The notes under the pieces: model-generated | What the model was told of the DNA's origin: nothing | Databases searched by the model: none | The model's input: only the letters and a program-made list of their open reading frames with translations | In this document: positions 32,088 through 40,724 of the stretch, piece after piece | Layout of the letters: each line of letters opens with the position of its first letter | How positions within the stretch are numbered: the first letter of the stretch is position 1 | Assembly: GCA_902496845.1 (NCBI GenBank) | Contig: CABVCJ010000005.1 | Span: 1 to 54,012 of the forward strand | Length of the DNA: 54,012 nt | Direction of reading: 5' to 3' | Source: an uncultured Collinsella sp. | Lineage (GTDB): Bacteria; Actinomycetota; Coriobacteriia; Coriobacteriales; Coriobacteriaceae | Position numbers and translations under genes: made by a program

Positions 32088-35000
32088 CTACACCGTGTGC
32101 TGCGGCAGGTCCTGCAGGGCGATGACGTCCATGCCCATGTCGTTGGCGCTGCCGTGACCCTGCTGGTCCTCGCGCACCGCCTCGATGGCACTCACATACG
32201 TGTTGGCGGCAGACATCGCGGTCACGCAGGTTACGCCGCGACGCACTGCCTCGGTGCGCAGCAGATAACCGTCGCCACGCGAGCCCGGGCCGTATGGCGT
32301 ATTGATGATTACCGCAATCTTGCCATCGGCGATGAGGTCACCGATGTTGGGACGCTCGCCGTCGTGCGGGCCGCTGATCTTTTCCACGACCTCACACGTC
32401 ACGTTGCCTCCGCGCAGCACGCGCGCCGTACCCTCGGTAGAGCAGATGTCAAAGCCCAAGTAGCGCAGGATGCGGGCGACCGAAAGGATATGGCGCTTAT
32501 CACGATCGCACACGCTGATGAACACCTTACCGCAACTCGGGTCGGGCAGCTTGTAGTCAATCGCCAGCTGCGTCTTGGCGTATGCCTCAGGATAGCTCTT
32601 GGCGATACCCATGACCTCGCCCGTCGACTTCATCTCGGGCCCCAGGATAACGTCGGCTCCCGGGAAACGTCCCCAGGGCATGACAGCTTCCTTCATGCAG
32701 AACCAGTCCAACTGACGCTCGTCGCTCGGCAGGCCCAGGCTCGCGATGGAATCGCCCGCCATGATACGCGCCGCGCACTTGGCCAGCGGCACGCCGGTGG
32801 CCTTGGAGATGAACGGCACGGTACGGCTGGCACGCGGGTTGGCCTCGATCACGTAAACAGTCTCGCCCTTGATGGCATACTGCACGTTGACCAGACCGCG
32901 GACTCCCAGCGCCATCGCGATGCGGCGCGTGGTCTCGCGAAGCTTCGCCTGCAGGCTCTCGCTAAAGCTGAACGGCGGAATGCAGGTCGCAGAGTCACCG
33001 GAGTGGATACCGGCCTCCTCGATATGCTCCAGGATGCCGCCGATGTAGACCTCCTCGCCGTCGCACAGGGCGTCGACGTCGGACTCGATTGCACCCTCCA
33101 GGAAGCGATCGAGGTACACCGGGTAGTCGGGGCTAATGCGCGCAGCCTCGGCCATGTAATCGCGCAGATGCTCGGCATCGTAGGCGATCATCATGCCGCG
33201 ACCGCCCAGCACATAGCTCGGACGCACCAGCAGCGGGTAGCCAATGTGCGTGGCCACGGCCTCGGCCTCCTCAAACGAGGTGGCCTGGCCCGCCGGCGGA
33301 TACATAATGCCCAGCTTGTCGAGCAGAGCGGCGAAGCGCTCGCGGTCCTCGGCAAAGTCGATGGCATCGGGCTTGGTGCCCATGATGTTGACGCCACTCT
33401 CCTCGAGCATGCGCGCCAGCTTAAGCGGAGTCTGGCCGCCGAGCGTCACCACGACGCCGTCAGGACGCTCAACGTCAATGACGTCCATGACGTCCTCGTA
33501 GGTGAGCGGCTCAAAGTACAGGCGGTCGGACGTGTCGTAGTCGGTCGAGACGGTCTCGGGGTTGCAGTTGACCATGATGGTCTCAAAACCACGGGCCGCC
33601 AGTGCATAGCTCGCATGCACACAGCAGTAGTCGAACTCGATACCCTGGCCGATACGGTTGGGGCCGGCGCCCAGGATCATCGCCTTGGGCTTGTCCGCCG
33701 GCGTGGTCTCGTCGGGGGCAACGCACTTCTTGGCATCCGGGCTCGTGCGGTAGATGTTCTCGTACGTCTTGTAGTGGTATTCCGTGGCGCTCGAGAACTC
33801 CGCAGCGCAGGTGTCGACCGTCTTCATGCTGGGAACCACGCCCAGACCCTTGCGGTAGGCGCGCACAAAGCGCTCGTCCGAGCCGGTCAGCGCGGCAATC
33901 TCGGCGTCGCTCGTACCATACTGCTTGAGCAGGCGCATCGCGTCGGCGTCAATGTCCTCCACACGCAGGCCGCGGACGCTCTCCTGGACCCGCACCATGT
34001 CGTTGATGCGGTTGAGGTACCACGGGTCGATGCCGCAGATGGCATGGATACGCGCGACATCCCAGCCGCGGCGCAGGGCCTCGACCACAAAGAAGATGCG
34101 GTGCTCAGTCGGGGTTGCCACGGCCTGAGTGAGCTCATCGTCGCTCAGTTTGTCGGCGCCCTCCTTGCCACCGGCGCAGATACCCTGGTGACCGCCCTCC
34201 AGCGAACGCATGGCCTTGCCGAAGGCCTCCTCAAAGGTGCGGCCGATCGCCATGATCTCGCCCACGGCCTTCATGCGCGTGGTGAGCGTGGGGTCGGTGC
34301 CCTTGAACTTCTCGAAGGCAAAGCGCGGCACCTTGACCACGCAGTAGTCGATCGTGGGCTCAAAGCAGGCGGGCGTAGCTTTGGTAATGTCGTTGACGAT
34401 CTCGTCGAGCGTGTAGCCCACGGCCAGGCGAGCGGCGGCCTTGGCGATGGGGAAACCCGTGGCCTTTGAGGCCAGCGCGGACGAACGGCTCACGCGCGGG
34501 TTCATCTCGATGACAATCAGGCGGCCGGTTTGGGGATTCACGGCAAACTGCACGTTGGAGCCGCCGGTCTCGACGCCGATCTTCTCCAGGATGGCGAGCG
34601 AGGCGACGCGCATGCGCTGATACTCAAGGTCGGAGAGGGTCTGCGCCGGCGCCACGGTGATGGAGTCACCGGTATGCACGCCCATGGGGTCGAGGTTCTC
34701 GATGGAGCACACGATGATGCCGTTGCCGGCGTGGTCGCGCATGACCTCCATCTCGTATTCTTTCCAACCCTCGATGGACTCCTCGACCAGCACCTCGTGG
34801 GCGGGCGAAAGCTCAAGACCCTGGCTCACGATGGAGACGAGTTCCTCGTGAGTATGCGCGATGCCACCACCGGCGCCGCCCAAGGTAAAGCTCGGACGCA
34901 GCACACAGGGATAGCCCACACGCTCGGCGATGGCCTCGGCGTCAGCCACGCTGTAGGCATAGCCCGAGCGCGCGACCTCCAGGCCGATCTCGGCCATGGC

Positions 35001-35402
35001 CTCGTTAAAGAGCTTGCGGTCCTCACCGCGCTCGATGGCGGCAAGGTCACAGCCGATCATCTCGACGCCGTACTTGTCGAGTGTGCCGTCCTTTGCCAGC
35101 TCGACGGCGGCATTCAGACCGGTCTGGCCGCCCAGCGTGGGCAGCAGCGCATCCGGGCGCTCCTTCTTGATCACGCGCTCGATAAATTCGGCGGTGATGG
35201 GCTCGACATAGGTGCGGTCGGCCAAGCCCGGATCGGTCATGATGGTCGCCGGGTTGGAGTTGACCAGGATGACCTCAAAGCCATCCTCCTTGAGCACCTT
35301 GCAGGCCTGGGCGCCGGAGTAATCGAACTCGCAGGCCTGGCCAATAACGATGGGGCCCGAACCAATAACGAGGATACGCTTGATGTCAGTACGTTTCGGC
35401 AT
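32088..35402 (-). CDS. carB: Carbamoyl-phosphate synthase large subunit
   Basis: CarB makes carbamoyl phosphate from bicarbonate, ATP and the ammonia delivered by CarA, for pyrimidine and arginine synthesis. The 1104-residue protein has the duplicated ATP-grasp layout: first half with LVIGSGPIVIGQACEFDYSG and NPATIMTDP, second half with ILGAGPNRIGQGIEFDYCC and NPETVSTDYD. ATP-grasp signatures include EMNPRVSRSSALASKATGFP and EANPRASRTVPFISKATGVP. The C-terminal MGS-like regulatory domain (about 950-1090) contains KIAVIINTPYG. It is about 30 residues longer than E. coli CarB. The ATG at 35402 begins one base after the carA stop, with GAGGAG upstream; the longer open frame overlaps carA and is rejected. 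Confidence 0.97.
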   Translation of the reverse strand: MPKRTDIKRILVIGSGPIVIGQACEFDYSGAQACKVLKEDGFEVILVNSNPATIMTDPGLADRTYVEPITAEFIERVIKKERPDALLPTLGGQTGLNAAVELAKDGTLDKYGVEMIGCDLAAIERGEDRKLFNEAMAEIGLEVARSGYAYSVADAEAIAERVGYPCVLRPSFTLGGAGGGIAHTHEELVSIVSQGLELSPAHEVLVEESIEGWKEYEMEVMRDHAGNGIIVCSIENLDPMGVHTGDSITVAPAQTLSDLEYQRMRVASLAILEKIGVETGGSNVQFAVNPQTGRLIVIEMNPRVSRSSALASKATGFPIAKAAARLAVGYTLDEIVNDITKATPACFEPTIDYCVVKVPRFAFEKFKGTDPTLTTRMKAVGEIMAIGRTFEEAFGKAMRSLEGGHQGICAGGKEGADKLSDDELTQAVATPTEHRIFFVVEALRRGWDVARIHAICGIDPWYLNRINDMVRVQESVRGLRVEDIDADAMRLLKQYGTSDAEIAALTGSDERFVRAYRKGLGVVPSMKTVDTCAAEFSSATEYHYKTYENIYRTSPDAKKCVAPDETTPADKPKAMILGAGPNRIGQGIEFDYCCVHASYALAARGFETIMVNCNPETVSTDYDTSDRLYFEPLTYEDVMDVIDVERPDGVVVTLGGQTPLKLARMLEESGVNIMGTKPDAIDFAEDRERFAALLDKLGIMYPPAGQATSFEEAEAVATHIGYPLLVRPSYVLGGRGMMIAYDAEHLRDYMAEAARISPDYPVYLDRFLEGAIESDVDALCDGEEVYIGGILEHIEEAGIHSGDSATCIPPFSFSESLQAKLRETTRRIAMALGVRGLVNVQYAIKGETVYVIEANPRASRTVPFISKATGVPLAKCAARIMAGDSIASLGLPSDERQLDWFCMKEAVMPWGRFPGADVILGPEMKSTGEVMGIAKSYPEAYAKTQLAIDYKLPDPSCGKVFISVCDRDKRHILSVARILRYLGFDICSTEGTARVLRGGNVTCEVVEKISGPHDGERPNIGDLIADGKIAVIINTPYGPGSRGDGYLLRTEAVRRGVTCVTAMSAANTYVSAIEAVREDQQGHGSANDMGMDVIALQDLPQHTV

Positions 35403-35403
35403 G

Positions 35404-36843
35404 TTAGTTCTCCTCGGTCTCGGTCGCGGCGGTCTCGGCAAAGTTCCAGCCAGCCAGGCGGTCCTTCGCGGTGTCGATGTCCAGGTAGTTCTCCTCGCCG
35501 TCCATGAGTCGCGTAAAGGCGGTAAAGAGATAGTGGGCATCGGTGGGGCCAGGCGAGGCCTCGGGGTGGTACTGGACCGAGAAGCACGGTGCGTCGAGCA
35601 GCTGGATGCCCTCGGCGGTGCCGTCGTTGAGGTTCACATGTGTCAGGCGAATGCGACCAAAGCGCTCGTTCATCACGACCGGCGCGATTCCGCGGCGCAC
35701 CCAGACGCGCAGATCGCCATCGGCCGCGTGCTCGGTCTCGCCGCCCGAAAGCTCGGGGACAAGCTTGCCCAAGCTGGGGAACAACAGGCCAAAGCCGTGG
35801 TTTTGCGCGGTGATCTCCACACGGCGGCTGACCAGATTCATAACCGGCTGGTTGCCACCACGGTGACCGAATTTGAGCTTTTCCATCTGGGCGCCGCACG
35901 CCAAGCTGATCATCTGGTGACCAAGGCAGATGCCAAAAACCGGCACCTTGCCGATCAGCTGCTGCACCTGCTCGTAGGTCTCCACCACGGCATCGGGGTC
36001 GCCGGGGCCATTGGACAAAAAGACGCCATCGGGATTCATATCGAGCACCTGCTGGGCGGGCGTATCCCACGGCACGACGGTCAGGTCGCAGCCGGCACGG
36101 ACCAGGCCCTCCAGAATGCCGCGCTTCACGCCGCAGTCGTAGGCAACCACTTTGTGGCGGGCAGGAGCGGCAGGGGCAAGCGCAAAGTCATGCGTAGTGG
36201 GCAGGTCGCTCGCGGCAAAAGCGTGGGGCTCAGGGCAGCTCACGGTCTTGACCAGGTTCTCGCCGACCAGCGTGGGCGCGGCGGACAGGCGCTCGGCAAG
36301 CTCGTCGACGTCGAAGATCTCCGTCGAGATTATGCCCATCTTGGAACCGTTGTCGCGCAGGTGGCGCACGAGAGCGCGGGTGTCGACGCCCTCGATAGCG
36401 ACGATGCCGTGTGCACGCAGGTACTCCGGCACGCTGACAGTCGAGCGCCAGTTAGAAGGCGTGGCGCACATGTCGCGGACGGCCATGCCACGCATGGCGG
36501 GAGCACTCGCGGGGCGAGTGGTATCGCCGGGGAAGGCCGACTGGACATCGGTCTCGTCAATGCCGTAGTTGCCGATCTGCGGATAGGTCATGGTTACGAT
36601 TTGGCCGGCATAGCTCGGATCGGTCATGACCTCAAAGTAGCCCTCGAGCGACGTGTTAAAGCAGACCTCGCCGGTTGCGGTACCCTCGGCACCACATGCA
36701 CGGCCATAAAAAATGGTCCCATCCTCAAGATACAGGATGCAGGGACCGCAGGTGCCCTTGCTGGTTTTAGCCAGCATACGCTGGCACAGCTCGCTGGGCG
36801 CGACGGTGCGGGCGGCAGCGCCCGCAATATGGTTGTTCGCCAT
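35404..36843 (-). CDS. carA: Carbamoyl-phosphate synthase small (glutaminase) subunit
   Basis: CarA hydrolyses glutamine and passes ammonia through a tunnel to CarB. The 479-residue protein has the CPSase small-chain N-terminal domain (LEDGTIFYGRACG, TGEVCFNTSLEGYFEVMTDPSYAGQIV) and a class I glutaminase domain with the nucleophile in VFGICLGHQM and the His-Glu pair in VQYHPEASPGP. It is about 100 residues longer than E. coli CarA (382). Extra length lies at the N-terminus, between the two domains, in the glutaminase domain, and in a C-terminal tail after FTRLM. GGAAGGAG precedes the ATG at 36843. It forms a tight operon with carB. Confidence 0.96.
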   Translation of the reverse strand: MANNHIAGAAARTVAPSELCQRMLAKTSKGTCGPCILYLEDGTIFYGRACGAEGTATGEVCFNTSLEGYFEVMTDPSYAGQIVTMTYPQIGNYGIDETDVQSAFPGDTTRPASAPAMRGMAVRDMCATPSNWRSTVSVPEYLRAHGIVAIEGVDTRALVRHLRDNGSKMGIISTEIFDVDELAERLSAAPTLVGENLVKTVSCPEPHAFAASDLPTTHDFALAPAAPARHKVVAYDCGVKRGILEGLVRAGCDLTVVPWDTPAQQVLDMNPDGVFLSNGPGDPDAVVETYEQVQQLIGKVPVFGICLGHQMISLACGAQMEKLKFGHRGGNQPVMNLVSRRVEITAQNHGFGLLFPSLGKLVPELSGGETEHAADGDLRVWVRRGIAPVVMNERFGRIRLTHVNLNDGTAEGIQLLDAPCFSVQYHPEASPGPTDAHYLFTAFTRLMDGEENYLDIDTAKDRLAGWNFAETAATETEEN

Positions 36844-36997
36844 AGTTCTCCTTCCCGGTCTCACAGGACCGGCTTAAAGGTGTGTAGTTAGGCCTCGCGG
36901 TATTCTAACCGCAAGCATCGCCCATGGCATTAATTACATAGAATTGTTTACAAAATGATAATTATGACTTCCTATGCATAATGATTTTTCTAGGACG

Positions 36998-37042
36998 GGG
37001 ATTAAAAATCATCCCGCGTGATCTTGTGACTCACGCGGGATG
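36998..37042 (-). terminator. Terminator between carA and the downstream membrane-protein gene
   Basis: CATCCCGCGTGA (37010-37021) pairs with TCACGCGGGATG (37031-37042); on the minus strand it is followed by ATTTTTAATCC, so it ends the transcript of the gene at 37066-38031. Confidence 0.85.
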
Positions 37043-37065
37043 ACATCGTTCTATGTGGCTGCGGA

Positions 37066-38031
37066 CTACTTTTGCTTGTCCTGCTCCAGCAGCTCGGACG
37101 GCGTGCGATCGGGCTTTCCGCCGCGGAAGATCTCTCGACCGTGCAGACGATGCTCAAGATCGCGCTCGGCCTGCTCCTCCGTGATCTTGGTCTGGCTCAC
37201 CACCGGGTCCTCGATCAGCGACGAAACCGAGTTGACCTGTTTTTGAATGCGCTCGGCAATGGTGTCGTCCATGCTTACGATGCGCATCTTCCAGTCGATA
37301 TTCGTGGCATTGGACGAGCTCTTGGTCCAGACGAACGTCAGGATGGCGCTCTGGTGCCCCTGAGCAGGAAACATGCCAAAGAAGGAATCATGCTGGATCC
37401 TGCTGTCCTCGTCGATATAGGCGTGAACGTTATACACCACGCGGTCGATCTTGTCGTTGAGCAGGGCATTGGTTGCGAGCGCCGCCGCCTGAATCTGACC
37501 GTTGGACAGCAGCTCGAGCTCATTGGCAGAAGACGTGTCCAGCACCGTCACCTCAACCGTGCCCGTGCGCTCATCTGCCTCGTCGACGGTAAAATCGAGC
37601 GGGAACTGCGTAAAGCCATTGCCCCATTCAAGTCCACCCTTGAGCGCGGTCGAAACGGTATCCACCGAAACACTTTCGGAAAGGTTCGCGGTATTCAGAC
37701 GTCGCATCACGCCGTAGCCAATCTGCATGCCAACAATCAGCACCAAAATGCCGATAACCACGGCCATGGCGGTCTTCGTAATGGTATGGCTCACCTGCGA
37801 GCCCGAAGGGTCGTCCTCGGACAGCGGGTCGATATGTTTTGCCTGGCTCGCGCGATCCTCGCTGCGCAGCCGTGCCAGCGTCGCCTTGTCGCCGCGCTTG
37901 ACGGCGGCCTCTTTCTCGCGCATGCGCTCGGTGCGCTTTTTGGCGAGCGTAGGATCCAAGACGCCGGATGCATCGATTTCGGAGAATAACTCCGTCACTT
38001 CTTCCGGAGTCAAAGGGTTCTTATCAGCCAT
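37066..38031 (-). CDS. Unrecognised single-pass membrane protein
   Basis: I do not recognise a family for this 321-residue protein. The first 80 residues are charged and probably cytoplasmic (MADKNPLTPEEVTELFSEI, then a Lys/Arg/Glu-rich helix). One membrane helix follows at about 84-106 (AMAVVIGILVLIVGMQIGYG). The C-terminal 210 residues look like a folded extracytoplasmic domain with alternating beta strands (TGTVEVTVLDTSS, RVVYNVHAYIDEDSRIQHDSFFGMFP, AILTFVWTKSS). The end is highly charged again. The layout suggests a cell-envelope protein. It lies 19 bases after the ABC exporter gene on the same strand, so the two are probably co-transcribed and may act together. A strong terminator follows. 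Confidence 0.7.
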   Translation of the reverse strand: MADKNPLTPEEVTELFSEIDASGVLDPTLAKKRTERMREKEAAVKRGDKATLARLRSEDRASQAKHIDPLSEDDPSGSQVSHTITKTAMAVVIGILVLIVGMQIGYGVMRRLNTANLSESVSVDTVSTALKGGLEWGNGFTQFPLDFTVDEADERTGTVEVTVLDTSSANELELLSNGQIQAAALATNALLNDKIDRVVYNVHAYIDEDSRIQHDSFFGMFPAQGHQSAILTFVWTKSSSNATNIDWKMRIVSMDDTIAERIQKQVNSVSSLIEDPVVSQTKITEEQAERDLEHRLHGREIFRGGKPDRTPSELLEQDKQK

Positions 38032-38050
38032 GATCTTCCTGTCATATCAA

Positions 38051-39823
38051 TCAGTCGAGCTCGTGCGCACGCGCACCTTCGAACTGCATTCGATAGTAAC
38101 GGGCATAGGTGCCGCCACGGGCGAGAAGCTCCTCGTGCGTGCCACGTTCCACAACGCGACCATGCTCAACGGTCGCAATCTCGTCAGCATGCTTAATAGT
38201 CGAGAGACGGTGGGCGATGATGATCGTGGTACGGCCGCGTGCCAGCTCTTCGAGCGACTCCTGCACCGCTTCCTCGCTCTCATTATCCAGGGCACTCGTC
38301 GCCTCATCCAAAATAAGGATCTTGGGATTCTTGAGAAAAACGCGCGCGATGGCGACGCGCTGCTTTTGACCACCCGAAAGACGGCTGCCGCGCTCGCCCA
38401 CCACGGTGTCGTAGCCTTGCGGAAGCGATTCGATAAAGGTATCAATATTGGCGCGGCGGGCCGCTTCGGCGATCTCTTCTGCCGTGGCGCCCGGCTTGCC
38501 GTAGGCGATGTTCTCGCCGATCGTTCCATCAAACAGGTACACATCTTGCTGCACCAGGCCGATGGCACGGCGCAGACTATGCTGCGTCACGTCGCGCACA
38601 TCCTGGCCGTCGATGCTAATGGAGCCGGCGGCAACGTCGTAAAAGCGCGGCAACAGCGAACAAGTCGTCGATTTGCCGCCGCCCGAGGGACCAACCAAAG
38701 CGATGGTCTGACCGGGCTTGATGGACAGGTCCATGTGGTCGATAACAGGGCGTCCGTCGGCGCCGCGCTCGCCCAATTCAACATCCTCGTAGCTAAAGCA
38801 CACGTCGCGGTACTCCACAGCACCAGCCGTCACCTGCAGATCCGCAGCACCCGGCTTATCCTGAATATCCGGCGCGGTCGAGAGCACCTCGTCCATACGC
38901 TTAAAGCCGGCGATAGCCTTCTGATACGTTTCGGCCGAATTGACGAGCGTCTCAAGCGGCGTGCAGAACAGCGAAATATAGAGTGCAAAGGTCGCCATAT
39001 CGACCGCCTGCAGCTGTCCCTGGGCGACCAGCCAGCCGCCCAGCAGCACCACGATCACATAGAGCACACCCGAGAGCAGGCCATACGTCGCGGTATAGAC
39101 GCCCATGGCGTGATACATGTTCTCCTTGGACGAAAGATAGCGATTGTTTGAGGCGCGGAACTTGAAGCGTTCGGTCTCCTCATTGGCAAAGCTCTTGACC
39201 ACACGCATGCCCGCCAGCGAATCCTGCAGCTGCGCATTGATGCCGCTGATTTTTTTGCGGTTGTCGCTAAAGACCTCGCGCATGCGCATGTTCTGCCAAA
39301 ACATGATGACCGCAAACGCCGCCGTCACCACGGCCATGGCGAGCGCCAGCACCGGGGCAATGGTAAAGAGGATCACAAATGAGCCGATGATCTCGATGCC
39401 GCAGATGATGATCCACTCGGGCACGTGGTGCGCCGCCTCGCAGATATCGAACAGGTCGTTGACCACGCGGCTCATCATGTCGCCCGAGCTGTTGCGATCA
39501 AAGTACGCAAAGCTAAAGCGCTCATACTGGTCGAACAGGTCCTCGCGCATTTTGGACTCCATACGCGCGCCCATCACGTGACCCCAATAGCTCACAAAAT
39601 AGCGGCAGGCGCAGCGGACGGCATACATCAGCACCAAGCCCACCGCGATCATGCCGAGCGCCTGCATAATGGCAGCCTGACCCTGAGTAAATAGCCCACC
39701 GGTCAAATTGCGCAGAATAATGGGGAACGCCAGGTCAATGGCGGCAAGCACCAGAGCACAAACAGTATCAGCAACAAAAAGCCCCATCTGGGGCTTGTAA
39801 TAAGACAAAAACCTCTTCAGCAT
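38051..39823 (-). CDS. ABC exporter, fused membrane and ATPase domains (MsbA/LmrA type)
   Basis: A 590-residue half-transporter, active as a dimer in the cytoplasmic membrane. Six helices span about residues 1-310, followed by the ATPase domain: Walker A GPSGGGKST, signature LSGGQKQR, Walker B ILILDEATSALD and the switch His in IIAHRLSTI. Typical substrates of the family are lipids, drugs or peptides; none can be assigned. The start MLKRFLSYYK at 39823 is preferred because the ABC fold begins there and AAGGTG precedes it. An in-frame ATG at 39922, with a better ribosome site (GAGGAGGGA), would add 33 residues encoded entirely by the structured element at 39831-39979. Which start is used is open. 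Confidence 0.9.
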   Translation of the reverse strand: MLKRFLSYYKPQMGLFVADTVCALVLAAIDLAFPIILRNLTGGLFTQGQAAIMQALGMIAVGLVLMYAVRCACRYFVSYWGHVMGARMESKMREDLFDQYERFSFAYFDRNSSGDMMSRVVNDLFDICEAAHHVPEWIIICGIEIIGSFVILFTIAPVLALAMAVVTAAFAVIMFWQNMRMREVFSDNRKKISGINAQLQDSLAGMRVVKSFANEETERFKFRASNNRYLSSKENMYHAMGVYTATYGLLSGVLYVIVVLLGGWLVAQGQLQAVDMATFALYISLFCTPLETLVNSAETYQKAIAGFKRMDEVLSTAPDIQDKPGAADLQVTAGAVEYRDVCFSYEDVELGERGADGRPVIDHMDLSIKPGQTIALVGPSGGGKSTTCSLLPRFYDVAAGSISIDGQDVRDVTQHSLRRAIGLVQQDVYLFDGTIGENIAYGKPGATAEEIAEAARRANIDTFIESLPQGYDTVVGERGSRLSGGQKQRVAIARVFLKNPKILILDEATSALDNESEEAVQESLEELARGRTTIIIAHRLSTIKHADEIATVEHGRVVERGTHEELLARGGTYARYYRMQFEGARAHELD

Positions 39824-39830
39824 AATCACC

Positions 39831-39979
39831 TTACGCGGTTTTACCAAACCGCGTTTCGTCTCGACGCTGCAAGTGCTCCATTTGGACAATCTGGCCTTCA
39901 ATCGTCGGTCGCGTATATCCATACGCTTCCCTCCTCTTTTAGGCCACCTTGTCTCAAATGGAGCACTTTCGCTGACTTA
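39831..39979 (-). ncRNA. Candidate structured element, copy 2 (covarying stems), upstream of the ABC exporter
   Basis: Minus-strand partner of the element at 21727-21876, 149 bases. It has the same constant blocks: TAAGTCAGCG at 39979-39970, CAAGGTG, GATTG, TTGCAGCGTCGAG at 39872-39860, and the final ACGCGGTTT hairpin. Here helix P1 is AAGTGCTCCATTT (39968-39956) with AAATGGAGCACTT (39883-39871). P2 is GGCCT (39945-39941) with AGGCC (39897-39893). P3 is GCGTAT (39926-39921) with ATACGC (39916-39911). It ends eight bases before the exporter start and would form its 5' leader. It could be a regulatory leader, a processed RNA, or a mobile hairpin element. Confidence 0.6.
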
Positions 39980-40007
39980 CACAAACCTGCGGGATCATCC
40001 CCGCTCG

Positions 40008-40703
40008 TTAAAGCTCGGCCCCGCCTAGTCGGTGCGCGATGCTGTCGCAGGCAAGCGCGCCTACGACGGTCTTGGCGTCTTCGATCTTGCCGTCGAGCAC
40101 GGCGTCGATCAGCTCGTGCAGCGGCACCAGGTCCACGTTGACAAACTCGTCATCATCGGGGTTGGGCGCATCAAACTCGAGCTTGGTAGCCAAGTAGATG
40201 TGGATGATCTCATCGCAAAAACCGCAGGACGTGACAATCGACGTCAAAAAGCGAATGCGACCAGCCTTAAAGCCCGTCTCCTCATGCAGTTCGCGCTTGG
40301 CGCAATCGAGCGGGTCCTCGCCCGGGTCGAGCTTGCCGGCAGGAATCTCGACCGTCACGCGGTCGATGGCGGTGCGGTACTGACGCACCAGTACGATCTT
40401 GCCGCTCTCGGTCAGTGCCACAACGGCCGCCGCACCCGGATGGCGAACGATATCGCGGGCGCTGCGGTGACCGTTGGGCAGCTCAACCTCAAGACGGTGG
40501 ACGTCGAGAATCTTGCCCTTCCAGGCGCACTCCTCCGAAAGAATCTTCTCGTGCAGCTCGGCATCGTGCGGGTCGTCGTCGCCCAGCACCAGTGCCGGCT
40601 CGTCAGCGACCTCGCCACCAGGCTCGCCCTCGGCGTGCCCATACATGCGGCTGTCCTCTTCGACGATCTGCGCGTCCACGAGCTCTTCGTTCTTCTCGTC
40701 CAT
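40008..40703 (-). CDS. Nudix hydrolase, ADP-ribose pyrophosphatase type
   Basis: A 231-residue Nudix enzyme. The complete Nudix box GKLDPGEDPLDCAKRELHEE(T)GF lies at about 122-145, preceded by VRQYRTAIDRVTVEIPAG, the pattern of ADP-ribose pyrophosphatases that cut ADP-ribose to AMP and ribose-5-phosphate. An acidic N-terminal stretch of about 55 residues (EEDSRMYGHAEGEPGGEVAD) precedes the core domain and is unusual. The ATG at 40703 is nine bases from GAGAGGA; an ATG three codons earlier is too close to it. It lies 21 bases downstream of purD on the same strand. Confidence 0.88.
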   Translation of the reverse strand: MDEKNEELVDAQIVEEDSRMYGHAEGEPGGEVADEPALVLGDDDPHDAELHEKILSEECAWKGKILDVHRLEVELPNGHRSARDIVRHPGAAAVVALTESGKIVLVRQYRTAIDRVTVEIPAGKLDPGEDPLDCAKRELHEETGFKAGRIRFLTSIVTSCGFCDEIIHIYLATKLEFDAPNPDDDEFVNVDLVPLHELIDAVLDGKIEDAKTVVGALACDSIAHRLGGAEL

Positions 40704-40724
40704 CCGTCTCATTCCTCTCGGATT

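Noticed and set aside
31866..34469. An 867-codon plus-strand open frame opposite carB
   Set aside because: Antisense to carB, crosses two long hairpins, and shows no recognisable domain.
39831..39855. T-box leader in front of the ABC exporter
   Set aside because: The ACCGCG-containing hairpin superficially recalls a T-box antiterminator, but the AGGGTGGNACCGCG consensus, a Stem I layout and a terminator are missing, and the same hairpin occurs in a non-leader position at 21853.
39823..39922. Calling the exporter start at 39922
   Set aside because: The ribosome site is good, but the added 33 residues are basic, lack family similarity and come wholly from a repeated element; kept only as an open alternative.
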